Of a stretch of DNA of 64,000 nt, positions 39,652 to 48,689 are shown piece by piece (the first letter of the stretch is position 1; every line of letters begins with the position of its first letter). A model generated the notes under the pieces. It made no database searches, was not told where the DNA came from, and worked only from the letters and a program-made list of their open reading frames with translations. The stretch is from NCBI RefSeq assembly GCF_010378095.1, contig NZ_WNJL01000037.1, forward strand, positions 475,001-539,000, read 5' to 3'. The translations under genes were made by a program, and so were the position numbers. This DNA comes from Acidithiobacillus ferrianus (lineage in GTDB: Bacteria; Pseudomonadota; Gammaproteobacteria; Acidithiobacillales; Acidithiobacillaceae).

Positions 39652-39982
39652 ATGGCAAGCATCAACCCCCGCAAGGACCGCGACAGCATTTATTGGCTGG
39701 CAGGCGCAGGTTAGACGTAAGGGCTTTTCCACACAATCCCGAACTTTTGATAAGAAAGGGTCTGCTCAGGCTTGGGCGCGACAAGTCGAAGGGGATATGG
39801 AGCGCGGGGTGTTCGTCGCCACCAATCTTGCAGACAAAACTGCCTTGGCAGACGCACTCGACCGCTATGCCAGAGAAGTCACCAGTTCGAAAAAGGGAGC
39901 CTTGCAGGAGTTCCGGCGCATAGAGCAGGCGAATGGGGTGGTAGTCTCTACTGCGGTATCCGGCATGGGCGCGTTCCAATAG
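39652..39982 (+). pseudogene. Tyrosine-recombinase (phage/island integrase) N-terminal relic
   Basis: ATG 39652 opens MASINPRKDRDSIYW, then a frameshift near 39705 moves the frame to QVRRKGFSTQSRTFDKKGSAQ, AWARQVEGDMERGVFV and the core-binding-domain start ALDRYAREVTSSKKGALQEF. Similarity to integrases ends around 39930 (RRIEQ) and a stop follows at 39980; the catalytic domain with R-H-R-Y is missing. Position just downstream of tRNA-Gln is typical for integrated islands. Confidence 0.8.
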
Positions 39983-40095
39983 CAGGGTTCCTGCTTGCTA
40001 TGGGGCGGCAATGGACCTGATGACGGTTTTTGACGCGGGCTGGACGATGGGTACGGCAGGCGCGTCGTCGAGGAGAGAGACGTGGAATCGCCACC

Positions 40096-40485
40096 GTGGA
40101 ACAGCAGTACAACCGGCTTCAGCAGGAAGGGCAAAGCGTAATTCAGAGCATTCAGGGGCTGGCCGGAAAGCTCAAAACCGCCGCAGACGGCGGCAGTGCC
40201 GACGCCCGCGAATGGCTGCTGGATCTCAAGGAGCTGGCCCTGAACATCCAGCAGGAACAGCAGCAGGTCATGATGCTGATGCAGGCGATGCATCAGGCCG
40301 TGCAAAATGAACTGCAGCAGTGCATACAGCCACAATCATGGCAACCGGGCTACCCGCAAACGCCACAGGCACAGCCGCAACAGGGCGGATTTTTGAACAG
40401 CCTGGAACACTCCGGTTTTGGTCAGGCGCTGATGATGGGCGCGGGCTTCGGGATTGGGGACGACTTGATCAACGCGATATTTTGA
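40096..40485 (+). CDS. Hypothetical protein, coiled coil with Gly-rich tail
   Basis: About 129 residues from GTG 40096 (EQQYNRLQQEGQSVIQSIQ). Residues 1-80 are helical with many Gln (NIQQEQQQVMMLMQAMHQAV). The tail is PQTPQAQPQQGGFLNSLEHS...ALMMGAGFGIGDDLI, similar in style to the glycine-rich ends of DUF2076-type proteins. The start is uncertain. There is no recognised function. It is the first intact gene behind the integrase relic. Confidence 0.55.
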   Translation: MEQQYNRLQQEGQSVIQSIQGLAGKLKTAADGGSADAREWLLDLKELALNIQQEQQQVMMLMQAMHQAVQNELQQCIQPQSWQPGYPQTPQAQPQQGGFLNSLEHSGFGQALMMGAGFGIGDDLINAIF

Positions 40486-40658
40486 TCGACGCCAAGGGCC
40501 AAGAGCATGGGTATTGCCAAGATACTGTAGCGCTTGGATGAGGCGGTATCTCGGTGCTTTTTTCCGGTCGGGTTCGCTGGCGTTCATAAAAGCGTCATAT
40601 TTGGGGTGTATTCTCGGATTCGGGCACGCCCGCCCATCAATTGACTCGGAGACCGGTC

Positions 40659-40907
40659 ATGGAACTCAACCCATTGCAAACCCGCGTGGCGCAACTCTAT
40701 CAGGAGGGCCTATATGCCAGTATCGGCACTTGGGAGGATGCCCGGCTTACCCACGACGCGCTGTTTTTGTTCCTGCTCCAGGAAGCGGAGGGGTGCGCCG
40801 ACCTGGATGTCTTAGAGAGTCATGTCGCCGTGGTCAGTGAACATCTGCAGGATTTTCTGGATGAACTGGCAACGACAATAGCGAACGCCGCGGAAGATTC
40901 CCTCTGA
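40659..40907 (+). CDS. Small hypothetical protein
   Basis: 82 residues from ATG 40659 (CGGAGACCGGTC upstream). It is acidic and helical, with no signal peptide or membrane segment (ELNPLQTRVAQLYQEGLYAS, then EHLQDFLDELATTIANAAED). Not recognised. It lies between two other small orphan genes on the same strand downstream of the integrase relic. Confidence 0.5.
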   Translation: MELNPLQTRVAQLYQEGLYASIGTWEDARLTHDALFLFLLQEAEGCADLDVLESHVAVVSEHLQDFLDELATTIANAAEDSL

Positions 40908-40961
40908 CGGCGATCAACCCTAAGCATTGAACTCTCTTTTCCACATAGAGGAGATACACTG

Positions 40962-41176
40962 ATGTCCGAGGACAGTCAGGAAGTCCAGCATCATCAGGTA
41001 GCAGGCGAGCCACGGATGCCTGCGGAGGAACGCTACTGCATGATTGCTGAAGCCGCTTATTTCATCGCCGAGCGGGGCGGTTTCACGGGGGACGGCGAGA
41101 CGTGCTGGCTGGAAGCGAGCGTGAGATCGACCGGATGCTCGGCGTAGCGGCGGACTCCCCATTCCTCACCGATTGA
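40962..41176 (+). pseudogene. DUF2934-like small protein gene with a one-base deletion
   Basis: ATG 40962 with GGAG upstream opens SEDSQEVQHHQVAGEP, then the DUF2934 pattern EERYCMIAEAAYFIAERGGF. In the current frame the end reads CWLEASVRSTGCSA. Adding one G near 41116 restores WLEAEREIDRMLG, the usual DUF2934 ending, and continues to a stop at 41174-41176. So the gene is frameshifted, or the sequence has an error there. Confidence 0.7.
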
Positions 41177-41271
41177 ATGGGCTATGGCTTTGTCACCGCA
41201 AACAAACAGCCAATTGGAATGGACCATGGCGATGTTTCTCAGTGACAGATGCGACGATTTTTGTAGGTGAT

Positions 41272-42204
41272 TTACCAGGAAGACCTTAGTTCAGGCAGGG
41301 GTATTTCCAGAAGCGATTCCAGACGTTGAATGTCGGGTTCGTAGATATCCTCCAGAAATTTCCGGACGGTGGTGTCCAACATGGGTTTGGCGGCGGTCTT
41401 GAGGATCAGGTGCTGATACAGCCACCACTGTAGTGCGCGCGGCATGAGGCGGTATCCAATCCAGCGCGCCAAAGGGTTAGCTGCGCAACGACGCGCCCAC
41501 GTTCCACGGGGCGCCTTGTAACCGTTATGCACCTGTGCAAGATTCATCTGCGAGAAAGGGGCGGGATCAATACCCAGATGTGTTGCGACACGCTGGAACG
41601 CGGTCTCTGGATTTCTGACCAGATTGTCAAACAGCAACACCAGGACTTGTGAGCGGCCAAATATCGCGCAATAGCGTTGCACCTGATCATGATACAGTCC
41701 GAGATCCACATAAAGGCGAGAAACGCCCCAGCCTTTTTCGACCTGTGCGAAATCACGCTTGAGCAACTCGATATTCAAGGGGATGTCTACCACGCCCTCC
41801 CGGAAATCCATCAAATAATGGGAATGGGCACGGACGACAGGGTCTCGCAGCAGGATAATGATCCTGGCATCGGGAGAAACCGCGTGGATGCGCATAGGGG
41901 CTTCCCGATCCCAAAGGCTGGAAGTACTGGCATCCCCGACAGCGCGGAAGTCGTCTGCTCCATGATATAGTTTGAGGTAATCCGATTGGTCGCTCACATA
42001 TTCGAGCAGATGCGCCTGCCCTGGTTTCGGGTGGATCTGGGCAAAATAGTGGGGTTCCTTGAATGCCGGCAAAAAGACCTCAGGATGCTGCTTAAGATGA
42101 TTATATAGAGAGGTTGTGCCCCCCTTGACCGTGCCAACAATAAAAAAGTTGGGCCAGACCGTCGCGCGGGCCTGATCTGATGGTGCATCGGATTGCTGCG
42201 GCAT
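41272..42204 (-). CDS. Sulfotransferase (PAPS-dependent family)
   Basis: 310 residues from ATG 42204 (GGAG seven bases upstream). The PAPS-binding loop is NFFIVGTVKGGTTSLYNHL (~residues 18-36) and the 3'-phosphate site is ARIIILLRDPVVRAHSHYLM. KEPHYF is also typical of the NST-like family. The acceptor is unknown; secreted polysaccharide or lipid is possible. It stands alone on the minus strand with ~290 bases before the next gene; a second sulfotransferase lies at 43780. Confidence 0.85.
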   Translation of the reverse strand: MPQQSDAPSDQARATVWPNFFIVGTVKGGTTSLYNHLKQHPEVFLPAFKEPHYFAQIHPKPGQAHLLEYVSDQSDYLKLYHGADDFRAVGDASTSSLWDREAPMRIHAVSPDARIIILLRDPVVRAHSHYLMDFREGVVDIPLNIELLKRDFAQVEKGWGVSRLYVDLGLYHDQVQRYCAIFGRSQVLVLLFDNLVRNPETAFQRVATHLGIDPAPFSQMNLAQVHNGYKAPRGTWARRCAANPLARWIGYRLMPRALQWWLYQHLILKTAAKPMLDTTVRKFLEDIYEPDIQRLESLLEIPLPELRSSW

Positions 42205-42494
42205 AATATTCTCCGGTCGCTGTGGGGGTTCATGATCCACTCTTTAAAAGTATTTTGTAGGTCGCCGTCTAACGAAGCAGGGTGCTCAGCGACAATTAGC
42301 TGCTCAGCGGGCCGAGCCCGTACAGTGTCGGGTCGTGGAAACTCGCCATTCCATGCTGACGCCGCTTTGCTCCTTCTCTCCACATTGCCAGGCTCGTATG
42401 AACGTGAACACCGCCAACTACAGTCACCACACATCGTCACGTTCTTCACCGCTTCCGCCACGCAAGGATCCGCGCGGTAGCCTAAAGCAATCCT

Positions 42495-42905
42495 TCAACC
42501 GAGATGAAAGCCCACCACCTTGCCTTGGGTTTCCGTCATTTGCATGAGCAGTTGCCGACCATTATGAAGCGTGACGCGCCAGACGTAGCTGCTATAGGCG
42601 CCATCCTGTAGATGCGTCACGTAATTGGCATGCCAACCCTTCTGGAGTTGTAATTTACGGTCAAGAGTATTCGCCATGCGGGAAAAACGCCGCGCGGAAA
42701 GGCCGTTCAGGAATGCGGTGTCGGCATCTTCGGTCCATAGGGGATAATTTTTGTGCGTCAGCGCCGCCATGAGGCGATCAAACTGCTGTTGATTCTGTCT
42801 CGGAGCCATAACGGCGCAGGACGGTTCGGAGGCGGCTAATGCAGGAGTCGCCGTCAGTAAAGTGGTGGTGGCCGCGACTGCGCGAATTATAAAGCGAATT
42901 CTCAT
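42495..42905 (-). CDS. Hypothetical secreted/periplasmic protein
   Basis: 136 residues with a signal peptide (FIIRAVAATTTLLTATPALAA). The mature part has no motif I know (QFDRLMAALTHKNYPLWTED, YVTHLQDGAYSSYVWRVTL, QMTETQGKVVGFHLG); the end is beta-rich and resembles small DUF4019-like domains only loosely. It follows the Slp lipoprotein by 18 bases, so the two form an operon. Confidence 0.65.
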   Translation of the reverse strand: MRIRFIIRAVAATTTLLTATPALAASEPSCAVMAPRQNQQQFDRLMAALTHKNYPLWTEDADTAFLNGLSARRFSRMANTLDRKLQLQKGWHANYVTHLQDGAYSSYVWRVTLHNGRQLLMQMTETQGKVVGFHLG

Positions 42906-42923
42906 AAAGCCATCCCCTTTGTG

Positions 42924-43466
42924 TCACCAGCCGGGCCAATACCCCCAGCCGGGGCCATACCACCAGCCCGGGAAGTAGCCGAAGCCGCCGCCCATATAAA
43001 CCTGCTCCCGAATCTGTGGCCGTGGCGGCCGGATGGGCCAGAGATAAACCGTGCTGGCCGCGAGGGTCGGATAGGCGTAATTGAACTGCCCGATCTTGCG
43101 ATGCGCTATGCCTTCCACCCGTCCGATGAAAGTGATCTCACGGCCGGAGCGATACAACATGGGGTCATAGAAGCCGGGTGCGCAGGCCAGGAAGCGACCG
43201 ATATGCGCTTCTCCCCGCTCCGGCTCCGGTCGACCATCACGGCGCAGGGGTTCCCCCAGCACCGTAAAGCAAGTCTCGCGCGCTTCGGGTTGGGTTTCGA
43301 TCAATTTCCCTCCCCAACGGACCTGCCTTCCCTGAGCGGTGCCCGATTGCGCGGCCAGGGGTGAAATATCCGGGAATGTCCCGCTGACGGGGGTTACTGT
43401 GGCACATCCCGACAGCAATACCACGCCCGCGAGCGCCGATAGCGCGAATAGACTATCCTTCAACAT
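42924..43466 (-). CDS. Slp-family outer-membrane lipoprotein
   Basis: 180 residues with lipobox LLSGC (Cys ~21). After the lipobox comes the Slp pattern: RQVRWGGKLIETQPE, GRFLACAPGFYDPMLYRSGREITFIG, KIGQFNYAYP, and a C-terminus rich in Gly, Trp and Tyr (WYGPGWGYWPGW). E. coli Slp is induced by starvation and acid; this fits an acidophile. It is the first gene of a two-gene unit with the periplasmic hypothetical gene. Confidence 0.85.
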   Translation of the reverse strand: MLKDSLFALSALAGVVLLSGCATVTPVSGTFPDISPLAAQSGTAQGRQVRWGGKLIETQPEARETCFTVLGEPLRRDGRPEPERGEAHIGRFLACAPGFYDPMLYRSGREITFIGRVEGIAHRKIGQFNYAYPTLAASTVYLWPIRPPRPQIREQVYMGGGFGYFPGWWYGPGWGYWPGW

Positions 43467-43583
43467 CGAGGCTACTCCTTGAAATGCAAATGTTTGCGCT
43501 CGTTGTGGGCGGCATGCGCCTTGGACAAAGAGTAATGTCCGAAGGGGCAGTCCGGTCAGCTCAGTCAGCCTCAGCCGAGGGAA

Positions 43584-43778
43584 CTAAGCATTAGACCAAA
43601 ATTCAGTAATTCTGTTCACGACATGCGGTTGCTTACTGTCTGCATAAGGTGATGTATGAAGTTGAGAAATTGTAAGCACAAAGCGACCGTCGGCCACGGC
43701 TACTTCCACAATGGCACATGGTTTCTGCCCCCCCAACAACCGCCTCCCTCCGTCGACTGCAACACTAAAACACCGCAT
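43584..43778 (-). CDS. Possible small protein downstream of the TPR-sulfotransferase
   Basis: 64 residues from ATG 43778, which follows the upstream stop by a single base (TGACATG). The composition is protein-like (CAIVEVAVADGRFVLTISQL) but there is no known family. The tight junction supports translation by reinitiation; otherwise the evidence is weak. The remaining ~120 bases to the slp start show nothing. Confidence 0.3.
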   Translation of the reverse strand: MRCFSVAVDGGRRLLGGQKPCAIVEVAVADGRFVLTISQLHTSPYADSKQPHVVNRITEFWSNA

Positions 43779-43779
43779 G

Positions 43780-45426
43780 TCATTCAAAGTCTATAATGTC
43801 CTGATACAAATGCCACCGCCCTATCGCGGTGCGGTAAAGTGGCTGCTTGACTTGCGCGTAGCTCGAAGTGATGCAGGCCGTATTCAGCTCATGAAATCTT
43901 GTGAAATCATAGTTGGGAATTATTCCGATAAATTTAGAAATCTCCGGCATCACAGATGTGGGATAATAAACCAGACGTTCATACTCTATCGTTATGATAT
44001 TTTCTGGAAACAGTAGCTTCCATCTATTCATAATCTCAATATGGGCACGGAACTGAAAAATAATATCAGAAATAGTAAACTTATATGGATGATTCCCGGA
44101 AAAGTTGTGTGCAAAACAAGAAAGCGCAACGTCTCTATAATCTCTAACAACATGAATAATTCTGGCGTCAGGAAACAATTTCACAATGAGTGGAACAAAC
44201 TGATAATTGAATAACATTTTATCAGCATGCTTTAGATTCCCTCCCACCAAACGATAGGCCGCTTTCAATCTCGTCGCCAAAGATAACACTGAGTTTTTAT
44301 TTAAGTCATCTAAAAATCCAAGGTAGTTAACAACGTCACCGTTGCTGATCTGGCGGACGACACGGCCTACATAGCCTGGCTCCCCGTGTCCGAATATCTC
44401 TCCACTTTTGACAAGCATCTTTTCAATCAGAGAAGAGCCGGCTCTCGGCATGCCTACTATAAAAATATTTTCTCTATTATTGTTTATTCCACATATATTA
44501 TTTGGCTCATATCTCATACACCTACCAACAAACATGGATACGGCAGATCGGTCATAACGCTCAACACAGGCAGAAGAGTTCGCCTTAATATAAAATGAAT
44601 ATGCCTCTTCAAAATTTCCTAGTTTGTCAGCTAAGTCACCCAAGATAAATATTAGTGAGCTTCTATCTTGGCTTGACAATAGGAATAATTCATTTTTTGT
44701 AAGCCATTCTTTTATTCCATTAAATGAAGAACGTCTGGTGCTTGTATCGCAATGCATAGCTGCACGTCCGTAGGCCAATGCTACTGCATGTAGATCAGTA
44801 TTTGGCATGAGCCGCTCTACAGTCGCGAACGCCTCCTGATATTTTCCCTGTCTTTCCAATGCAAAAGAGCGCAACGCAGCGACTCGGTCAGAATCCCCAT
44901 GGCGATTTACAATATGGTCCAACAAAGAAATTGCTGAATCCGGATGGCCAGCGTTACTCAAAAGTGATACCTTGAGATATTTGGCTTCCACGTTGGCATC
45001 ATTAACGATAATAGACCTATCTATAAAAGCTAAAGCATCCTCACGTTTGCCAGCGACATCCGCACAAACAGCAAGCAACATGAGCACCTGATCATTGTCT
45101 GCGTCGCTAGCCAACAATGGCAGCAATATCGCTTCGGATTTTCCATAGTGCCCCAGCATTTGATAGGATCTTGCTAACTGCAACGCAAACTTTAAACTAT
45201 TTGGAACGCTTACATGCGCCCTGTTAAATATAATTGCCGCTTCTTTAAATAATAAATTTTTATAGTAAATCATCCCAAGTAAAAAAAACCACTCAGCATC
45301 GACATTTTTGTGCGCCCGCAGATAGTCTATAGCGATTGCTTCCGCTTGACCAACATCCCTACTTCGCAACGCTCGATCAACTTCAAAAAAGACCAAGTTA
45401 TTGACCTCGACAGTTATTTCAGGCAT
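43780..45426 (-). CDS. TPR-repeat sulfotransferase
   Basis: About 548 residues (ATG 45426; TTG 45435 has the better-spaced AGAGAGG). Residues ~1-270 are TPR-like helical repeats. The C-terminal sulfotransferase has the PAPS loop NIFIVGMPRAGSSLIEKML and the 3'-phosphate site ARIIHVVRDYRDVALSCF. It is AT-rich compared with housekeeping neighbours, suggesting transfer. It sits 97 bases downstream of a TonB receptor on the same strand, with a hairpin between. TPR-sulfotransferases modify proteins, peptides or glycans; the acceptor is unknown. Confidence 0.85.
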   Translation of the reverse strand: MPEITVEVNNLVFFEVDRALRSRDVGQAEAIAIDYLRAHKNVDAEWFFLLGMIYYKNLLFKEAAIIFNRAHVSVPNSLKFALQLARSYQMLGHYGKSEAILLPLLASDADNDQVLMLLAVCADVAGKREDALAFIDRSIIVNDANVEAKYLKVSLLSNAGHPDSAISLLDHIVNRHGDSDRVAALRSFALERQGKYQEAFATVERLMPNTDLHAVALAYGRAAMHCDTSTRRSSFNGIKEWLTKNELFLLSSQDRSSLIFILGDLADKLGNFEEAYSFYIKANSSACVERYDRSAVSMFVGRCMRYEPNNICGINNNRENIFIVGMPRAGSSLIEKMLVKSGEIFGHGEPGYVGRVVRQISNGDVVNYLGFLDDLNKNSVLSLATRLKAAYRLVGGNLKHADKMLFNYQFVPLIVKLFPDARIIHVVRDYRDVALSCFAHNFSGNHPYKFTISDIIFQFRAHIEIMNRWKLLFPENIITIEYERLVYYPTSVMPEISKFIGIIPNYDFTRFHELNTACITSSYAQVKQPLYRTAIGRWHLYQDIIDFE

Positions 45427-45473
45427 TGCTGACAATAAACCTCTCTTTCAGAGCCAATAAAATCCCTGAAAGG

Positions 45474-45496
45474 CCCGCCCCTAAAAATGAGGCGGG
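45474..45496 (-). terminator. Hairpin between TonB receptor and TPR-sulfotransferase genes
   Basis: CCCGCC (45474-45479) pairs with GGCGGG (45491-45496) around an 11-base loop, starting ~28 bases after the receptor stop on the minus strand. It is followed by CCTTTCAGGGATTTTATT, only weakly T-rich. It could attenuate transcription into the sulfotransferase gene. Confidence 0.4.
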
Positions 45497-45523
45497 AATC
45501 ATAACGTAACAATTAGACAAGCT

Positions 45524-47917
45524 TTAGAACGCGAAACTTAGCGTACCAAACACTGCTCTGGGCGCGCCCGGATTGACAATTTCATAGCCCGCGGTATTTG
45601 TGTTAAAATACCCGCCGCCAGTAATGTCAGCAGTAGAATTATATTCTCTGTTGAATAAGTTGGTAACGTTCAGTGAGAATGCAGTGTACCGAATTCCAGG
45701 TATCAGTCCATTAAGAGCACTCGTTCGCGCATCAAGTTCCATGTTGACCACATTGTAGCCGCCAATCTTTTGGTGGAATGAAGGTGCGCCATCATTATTA
45801 TTGAAGATGAATTGCGCCCCGTAATATTGATCAAAAATTGTTGCAGATACCCTGCTCCGTACAAAGTTGAGATACTTACTGTAGGTCACACCAATATTCG
45901 CAGTCACGTCAGGTGTCGCAGAAACCGGAGCTCCATTATACGATTGATTATCTGCAGTAGAAAAATACTGAGTATAATAAGCGTGAATGAATCCAACGTT
46001 GGAAAACATCGACCAGTTATGATTAATCTTTGCGTCCAACGATAGATTGACGCCATTAAGAATCGCATTCCCGTAACTGAAAATGGTATACAACGGGTTC
46101 GTGGGTGACGTAACAGGAATCGTCTCATTGCTCAGTTGATCGTGAAAATAGTTTGCGTCAGCGAACACATCGTCAAGTCCTAAAAAACCCTTTTGATGAA
46201 ACTTGACGCCTGCTTCATAATCGTCACTTTTCACCGGATACAAAGTTCCCAGCTCCGTTAGAGGACCAGCAGCCGCATTGAAGTTTCCGGCTGTTGGATT
46301 TTGATAGGTCACTGAATAATTTCCATAAATGGCAATGTTACTTAGCAGCTTATAATTGACACCAAAGGATGGCTCCCACCTCTGGTATTCTTTAGCAAGG
46401 CTGGGAGATGTACTGTATGATGCATTTGGGTACTCTGCGGCTATAGACGGTGCATTTTGAAAAAAATGCGTTTGGAAATCCATGAAATCTAGGCCAGGAA
46501 CAATGGTGAGGCCAGGCAGCGGTGTGATACGATCCTGCAGGAACCCCGATGCGTAGGTTTCTACGTAGTTATGATTCGTAATTGAAGTCGGATTCCCCGG
46601 ATAAGGGTTTCCATCGATGCCAGGGATAGGATTACCTGTTAGACTATTACCGCCAAACCCATTCACGTAGGTATTCCCTGCGATGACATATCCGCCGAAT
46701 GCTACTCTGTTCATGGGCAAGTGAACCCCGAAATCTAATTTGTCTCCATAGGTGTTCGTGTGCCAATATGTTACTTCGGCTCCGGAGTTGCTATTCGGCG
46801 GATAAAAATTATTGACTCCGTAATGGTTCAGTACGCTATTCCTGTACCACATTTCGTTCGTTAAATTAACATTACTGGCTATTTTAAGCCGTTGGCGGCC
46901 ATATAGAAGAAACATGTGATCCTGGTCAATCTTATGCCAGACAGATGTGGGTAGCGTCGAATAAAAGCCTGTCGAACTCTGGCTGTATGGCGTACCATTG
47001 GGTAAACCGCTGAGGGTTACGCCGGGGATTGGTGACAAAGGGATTTGGTTGGGTCTGTATGATTTGGCGTCGACGTAGTAAGCACCGAAGCTGTAGCTAT
47101 TGCCGTGATAGTGTTTTCTAAGCTTGAAAAATAGCTCCTCACTGTGGTTGGGTAGATATGAACCTGTTCTGAAACTGTGGCCATGCGCGTAAGCGCCGGC
47201 GATGACCGCAGACCAACCATCAAATCTTCCTGTATCCGCAGATGCCGATACAATTTTAGATCCAAAACTTCCATAGGAGAAGGCCGCCTTTGCTTTGGCG
47301 TGACGACTCGGCTGCACCGGAAGAAAATTAATAGTGCCCCCAATACTGTCAAACCATCTACTTCTGGGGTTCCCAGGGCCATATATGGTGTTGATGCCGG
47401 AAATAAGCGACCCTATGGGTGTTTCTACGGTGTGAAAGCTTTTTCCCTCATCCAGATTTTGGATGGGGATGCCGTCGAACAATCCTGTGATTCCGTTATA
47501 TTCCAAATTTCCACTATAACTCGTGACACCGACTTGTATGCCCCGTATTGAAATTGTGGATCTGTTCGAGACACCCGTACCATCTGGGCCGCTTAAGTAC
47601 ACTCCAGGTTGTATGCTCAATGCCGCTGTGGAGCTGGCGTTTGGGCCGAAAATTTTAGCCTGTTTGGACGTCACTCTGGCTACACTTTGAGTCGAATTAA
47701 ATATTTGATCGTTGGTTAAGAGTTTGCTCGAGAAGGATGAGCCTGCAGTTTTTTTCTTTTCGGGGTTTTTTGCCGTCTTTTTTACGTTACCAACATAATT
47801 GCCCTTTGTCGGTTGTATTGGTTTTGTTTGTGCATTGGCATCCCCTGCATAAAGAAGTACTGCGGTGGTGATGACAGCCAGCGCCAACGCTGGTTGTGGT
47901 TTATTTTTTTGCGACAT
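45524..47917 (-). CDS. TonB-dependent outer-membrane receptor (copy 1)
   Basis: 797 residues with signal peptide (LAVITTAVLLYAGDANAQ). An N-terminal linker with NYVGNVKKTAK probably holds the TonB box. The plug has RSTISIRGIQVG, GLFDGIPIQNL and INTIYGPGNPRSRWFDSIGG. The 22-strand barrel ends in Phe (VFGTLSFAF). There is no FecA-type signalling domain. It is paralogous to the receptors at 57864 and 60354 (shared IFNSTQS/IFQSTQS linker, YGPGNP plug, GAPR ending). It is followed by the TPR-sulfotransferase. Confidence 0.92.
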   Translation of the reverse strand: MSQKNKPQPALALAVITTAVLLYAGDANAQTKPIQPTKGNYVGNVKKTAKNPEKKKTAGSSFSSKLLTNDQIFNSTQSVARVTSKQAKIFGPNASSTAALSIQPGVYLSGPDGTGVSNRSTISIRGIQVGVTSYSGNLEYNGITGLFDGIPIQNLDEGKSFHTVETPIGSLISGINTIYGPGNPRSRWFDSIGGTINFLPVQPSRHAKAKAAFSYGSFGSKIVSASADTGRFDGWSAVIAGAYAHGHSFRTGSYLPNHSEELFFKLRKHYHGNSYSFGAYYVDAKSYRPNQIPLSPIPGVTLSGLPNGTPYSQSSTGFYSTLPTSVWHKIDQDHMFLLYGRQRLKIASNVNLTNEMWYRNSVLNHYGVNNFYPPNSNSGAEVTYWHTNTYGDKLDFGVHLPMNRVAFGGYVIAGNTYVNGFGGNSLTGNPIPGIDGNPYPGNPTSITNHNYVETYASGFLQDRITPLPGLTIVPGLDFMDFQTHFFQNAPSIAAEYPNASYSTSPSLAKEYQRWEPSFGVNYKLLSNIAIYGNYSVTYQNPTAGNFNAAAGPLTELGTLYPVKSDDYEAGVKFHQKGFLGLDDVFADANYFHDQLSNETIPVTSPTNPLYTIFSYGNAILNGVNLSLDAKINHNWSMFSNVGFIHAYYTQYFSTADNQSYNGAPVSATPDVTANIGVTYSKYLNFVRSRVSATIFDQYYGAQFIFNNNDGAPSFHQKIGGYNVVNMELDARTSALNGLIPGIRYTAFSLNVTNLFNREYNSTADITGGGYFNTNTAGYEIVNPGAPRAVFGTLSFAF

Positions 47918-48063
47918 TGCGATTTCCTTATAGTGACTTATGGTAACTCGCTAGAGAATATCAGACTAATGTTACAGGAGTGCGTCACTGAGGTGACCTA
48001 AATATTTTTATTGATTACATTAACATGACGTAAACGGATCGCTTGGGATATTTTTCAGGATAG

Positions 48064-48670
48064 CTAATCACGAGTTCTTGGTCTTTTCCCCGTCCATGCG
48101 GCATACAGCACCGGGGCCAACCATAAGCTCATCACCGTTCTCAGTGTCAGTCCACCCATGACTGAGATGGCCAGGGGCTGCAGCAGGTCGGTTCCGCGCC
48201 CGATGCCGATGGCGAGGGGCAGAAAGTCGAAAACATCGGCCAGCATTCGTCATCAGGATGGGCCGCTGGCGCTGACGGGCAGCAAACGCTACGCTGGCAG
48301 CTTTTGGATGGTTCCCATCCAACTGGCGAGCACGGGCGAAGATCAGGATTACGTTGTTCACGGCGATGACGAAGACCAGCAAAATTCCCAGAAATGCCGT
48401 GCCGTCCAGTGACGTATGGGTGATCATCAACAGAATCAGTGCCCACGACGCCGCCAGCGCTATGGGAAAAATCGCCACCGTCGCCGCTTTCTGGCTGCCG
48501 AACTGAAAACCTAGCAGAATCAGCAGCACGCAGACTGAAATACCTGCGGCTGGGTACTACACAGAGCTTCTGAAATAGCTTGGGGCAGGGTGAGGGAAAC
48601 TCCATCTGCAGCCGCGACACTTGGCAAAATGCACACTATGAGAACCGTTAAATATATATGAAATATCAAT
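48064..48670 (-). pseudogene. Relic of an RND efflux system: outer-membrane-factor start fused to RND pump end
   Basis: At the upstream end the frame reads LTVLIVCILPSVAAADGV then SLTLPQAISEAL, the signal peptide and opening of a TolC/CzcC-like outer-membrane factor. After a stop and frame change near 48555 the sequence is the C-terminal part of an RND pump: LLILLGFQFGSQKAATVAIF, TAFLGILLVFVIAVNNVILI. A further frameshift leads to DFLPLAIGIGRGTDLLQPLA and SLWLAPVLYAAW. A large deletion has therefore joined two genes of one efflux operon. Confidence 0.75.
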
Positions 48671-48689
48671 GTACATTATCCACAGCCAA

